Below are positions 5,674-6,912 of a stretch of DNA of 6,912 nucleotides, piece after piece. The DNA comes from an uncultured Porphyromonas sp. (GTDB taxonomy: Bacteria > Bacteroidota > Bacteroidia > Bacteroidales > Porphyromonadaceae), in NCBI RefSeq assembly GCF_915070105.1, contig NZ_CAJZFJ010000091.1, positions 1-6,912 of the forward strand. The letters are read 5' to 3'. How positions within the stretch are numbered: the stretch's first letter is position 1; each line of letters starts with the position of its first letter. Under the pieces are notes generated by a model. The model was given only the letters and a program-made list of their open reading frames with translations. It was not told the DNA's origin and did no database searches. Both the position numbers and the translations under genes were made by a program.

Positions 5674-6498
5674 TTAGAGTAGAGATAGGTCGAGCATCAT
5701 GAGCGTGCAGCTCAGCCCTACGGTGATACTGATGACGATCATCACGGCGGTCATCAGTCGGGAGATCCCGTTGAGCATGAAGCCATCGAGCAGGTCCATC
5801 ATCCCGTTGATGAAGGGGACGCCTGGGATCAGATACAGTACGCTCGTCCCTAGGGCGATCTCGGGGTAGGTCTCTAGTCCGAACTTCGCACCCAGCCCTA
5901 CGACAAAGGATGCCACGAAGGCTGAGACACATACCACGAGGTAGGGATAGACATGGCGGGCATTGAGCTCCTGACGGACGAAGAAGCCACAGAGTGTGCC
6001 TGCGAAGACACAGAGAGCAGAGCCGATGTCACCTCCGAAGAGAAAGCAGAAGGCCATATTCGCCATGCTGATGAGGAAGAGGATGAGCCAGCGATTGACC
6101 GGAGGTGTAGTCACGATGGTCTCAAATCGCTCCTCCAGCTCCTGCAGTGAGGGGTGATGGTCATAGGTGTACCAGGAGAGGCGACTGAGCTCAGCGTTGA
6201 GGAAGAAGTTGAGGGGGAGGTGGCGATGGCGGATCATACCCGTCACGGGGTGAGCCCGACTGATGTGCGAATCCTCGATATTGTCCGAGGAGGCAGGCAT
6301 GAGGGTCATCGTGATATTCCTCTGGAACATCATGATCGTCAGCTCATATCCATAGGCATGTGCCACACGTGTCGTATTGACTACGATACGGGAGGTCTGC
6401 ACTCCGACACTAGTCTGTGTCGTAGCGAAGCGAAGTAAGAAATCCAATAGTTGCTCTGGGTCTACATCCCTTAGTGGGCCAGGCTTAGTCTGTGGCAT
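5674..6498 (-). CDS. Threonine/serine exporter family protein, N-terminal-half subunit (ThrE/DUF1212-like)
   Basis: A 274-residue protein with the DUF1212 layout: a soluble N-terminal part of about 135 residues, then about five membrane helices (roughly 136-156, 157-175, 184-205, 213-230 and 238-264). Family motifs are GVQTSRIVVNTTRVAHAYGY (32-51), ITMTLMPASS (62-71), LSRLSWYTYDH (104-114) and LIPGVPFINGMMDLLDG (223-239) in the membrane part. With the gene downstream it should form one split threonine/serine exporter in the inner membrane. The ATG at 6496-6498 gives a normal family length. Only 27 bases separate it from the hairpin at 6526-6559, and I see no convincing promoter between that hairpin and the start codon. 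It is the first of four - strand genes. Confidence 0.9.
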   Translation of the reverse strand: MPQTKPGPLRDVDPEQLLDFLLRFATTQTSVGVQTSRIVVNTTRVAHAYGYELTIMMFQRNITMTLMPASSDNIEDSHISRAHPVTGMIRHRHLPLNFFLNAELSRLSWYTYDHHPSLQELEERFETIVTTPPVNRWLILFLISMANMAFCFLFGGDIGSALCVFAGTLCGFFVRQELNARHVYPYLVVCVSAFVASFVVGLGAKFGLETYPEIALGTSVLYLIPGVPFINGMMDLLDGFMLNGISRLMTAVMIVISITVGLSCTLMMLDLSLL

Positions 6499-6525
6499 AA
6501 GTCAATCCGATAAGAAATAACCGAA

Positions 6526-6559
6526 ATGAGCTCTCACCGGTGGTTAGGTGAAAGCTCAT
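6526..6559 (-). terminator. Hairpin between tRNA-fMet and thrE-like gene (terminator or attenuator)
   Basis: A 13-bp stem (6526-6538 with 6547-6559) with one C-A mismatch and an 8-nt loop. An outer ACCGA (6520-6524) could pair with TCGGT (6565-6569) across an uneven internal loop. Read on the - strand it lies 31 bases after the tRNA 3' end and is followed by TTTCGGTTATTTCTT, a broken T tract, so it probably ends or trims the tRNA transcript. It also forms the leader of the exporter gene. Confidence 0.6.
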
Positions 6560-6590
6560 CAATGTCGGTAGTCATGCTACTCTTCTTTAG

Positions 6591-6662
6591 TTGCGGAGGC
6601 AGGATTCGAACCTACGACCTTTGGGTTATGAGCCCAACGAGCTGCCACTGCTCCACTCCGCG
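6591..6662 (-). tRNA. Initiator tRNA-Met (tRNA-fMet), anticodon CAT
   Basis: A complete 72-nt cloverleaf on the - strand: acceptor CGCGGAG / CTCCGCA, D arm GAGC / GCTC, anticodon arm TTGGG-CTCATAA-CCCAA, variable loop AGGTC, T arm GTAGG-TTCGAAT-CCTGC, discriminator A. Three traits mark it as initiator rather than elongator: position 1 is C facing A72 (no pair), three G:C pairs flank the anticodon loop, and the D stem has A11:T24. The 3' CCA is not encoded (CTA follows the discriminator), so it must be added by CCA transferase. Confidence 0.95.
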
Positions 6663-6679
6663 CTATCTCTTTTGCACTG

Positions 6680-6711
6680 CAAAGGTAGTACAATATTTCT
6701 AATTGACCAAA
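6680..6711 (-). promoter_or_regulatory. Bacteroidetes-type promoter of the tRNA-fMet gene
   Basis: On the - strand, TTTG (6708-6711), a 20-nt spacer and TACCTTTG (6680-6687) match the Bacteroidetes primary sigma consensus TTTG / TAnnTTTG exactly. The predicted transcript start near 6673 gives a leader of about 10 nt before the mature tRNA end at 6662. Confidence 0.8.
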
Positions 6712-6854
6712 TCATCCCTATTACCCTCATCTCCGACGCATGAAATTACCCTAGTGGGAGGGCAATGTAGTCAAGGAGTATACACCGAAGATAGAAGTAT
6801 CTGTGTCCTAGGTGTAGAAATTCCCTATGTATGTCTACTACCTAGGAGGGGTAA
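6712..6854. other. Intergenic region with no gene seen
   Basis: No open frame with coding character on either strand. It holds two ATTACCCT octamers 25 bases apart (6720-6727, 6745-6752), a lone GTATACAC (6778-6785) that recurs in the repeat array to the right, and an imperfect inverted repeat CCTAGGTGTAGA / TCTACTACCTAGG (6807-6818 with 6834-6846, one bulged base, 15-nt loop). The roles of these are unknown. Confidence 0.5.
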
Positions 6855-6912
6855 GTGTACACGTGTGTATACAACAGTGTACCCACGTGTACACAACAGT
6901 ATACACGCGTGT
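6855..6912. repeat. 22-bp tandem repeat array, cut by window end
   Basis: Two full units (6855-6876 and 6877-6898) and 14 bases of a third (6899-6912). Each full unit starts GTGTAC, has an ACGTGT core and ends ACACAACA or ATACAACA; units differ by a few bases. The units consist mostly of alternating purine-pyrimidine steps (the first 18 bases of unit 1 without a break) and contain GTGTACAC, GTATAC and ACGCGT palindromes. The array may go on beyond the window. Its function cannot be told: candidates are a protein-binding iteron array, a minisatellite or part of a mobile repeat. Confidence 0.75.

Noticed and set aside
5645..5932. Open frame of 95 codons on the - strand
   Set aside because: It lies mostly inside the exporter gene at 5674 in another frame, is rich in arginine and proline, and matches no family I know.
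6154..6438. Open frame of 94 codons on the + strand
   Set aside because: It is antisense to the well-supported exporter gene and has no recognisable protein features.
5139..6498. A single thrE gene broken by frameshift into two
   Set aside because: The halves are separated by 43 bases, each has its own start and stop, and each matches a separate, well-known subunit family. Two-gene ThrE systems are common.
6591..6662. Elongator tRNA-Met or tRNA-Ile (k2C)
   Set aside because: The C1 x A72 mismatch, three G:C pairs by the anticodon loop and A11:T24 are initiator traits.
6855..6912. CRISPR array
   Set aside because: The 22-bp units abut directly with no unique spacers between them, and no cas gene is in the window.

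Overview
The window looks like a chromosomal segment from a Bacteroidales bacterium, most likely Porphyromonas or a close relative. The grounds are a good Bacteroidetes-type promoter (TTTG, 20-nt spacer, TACCTTTG) ahead of the tRNA, a DUF3822-rsmD gene pair, weak or absent Shine-Dalgarno sequences, a tRNA without an encoded CCA end, and the character of the proteins. The genus is inference; no rRNA or marker gene is present to fix it.

Left part, + strand (1-1543): the last 41 codons of an unidentified gene, a DUF3822 protein, and rsmD (16S rRNA m2G966 methyltransferase), packed with a 1-base overlap and a 1-base gap, so presumably one transcription unit.

Middle (about 1544-3171): a tandem duplication with a period of about 908 bp. 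Each copy holds a small flavodoxin-fold NAD(P)H oxidoreductase gene, a long perfect hairpin terminator, and the 3' end of a convergent acetyltransferase gene. In the right copy that acetyltransferase gene is intact. In the left copy only a frameshifted 3' remnant survives (about 2261-2345), which explains part of an otherwise empty gap of 386 bases. The two oxidoreductases are about 75% identical (129 of 173 residues by eye).

Right part, - strand (3169-6498): four genes in one direction, transcribed from right to left. They are a two-gene split ThrE-type threonine/serine exporter (274 aa and 163 aa), a DUF2156 / lysyltransferase-C-like acyltransferase, and a GNAT acetyltransferase. Gaps between them are 43, 15 and about 8 bases. 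The run ends at the hairpin shared with the convergent oxidoreductase gene. Upstream on the same strand lie a terminator-like hairpin and an initiator tRNA-Met gene with a clear promoter.

Right edge (6712-6912): no gene seen. The last 58 bases are an array of a 22-bp repeat rich in alternating GT/AC, running off the window end. I see no phage, transposase, CRISPR, defence or biosynthetic system. The most interesting items are the duplication scar with its compensated hairpins, the edge repeat array, and the tRNA-hairpin-thrE arrangement.
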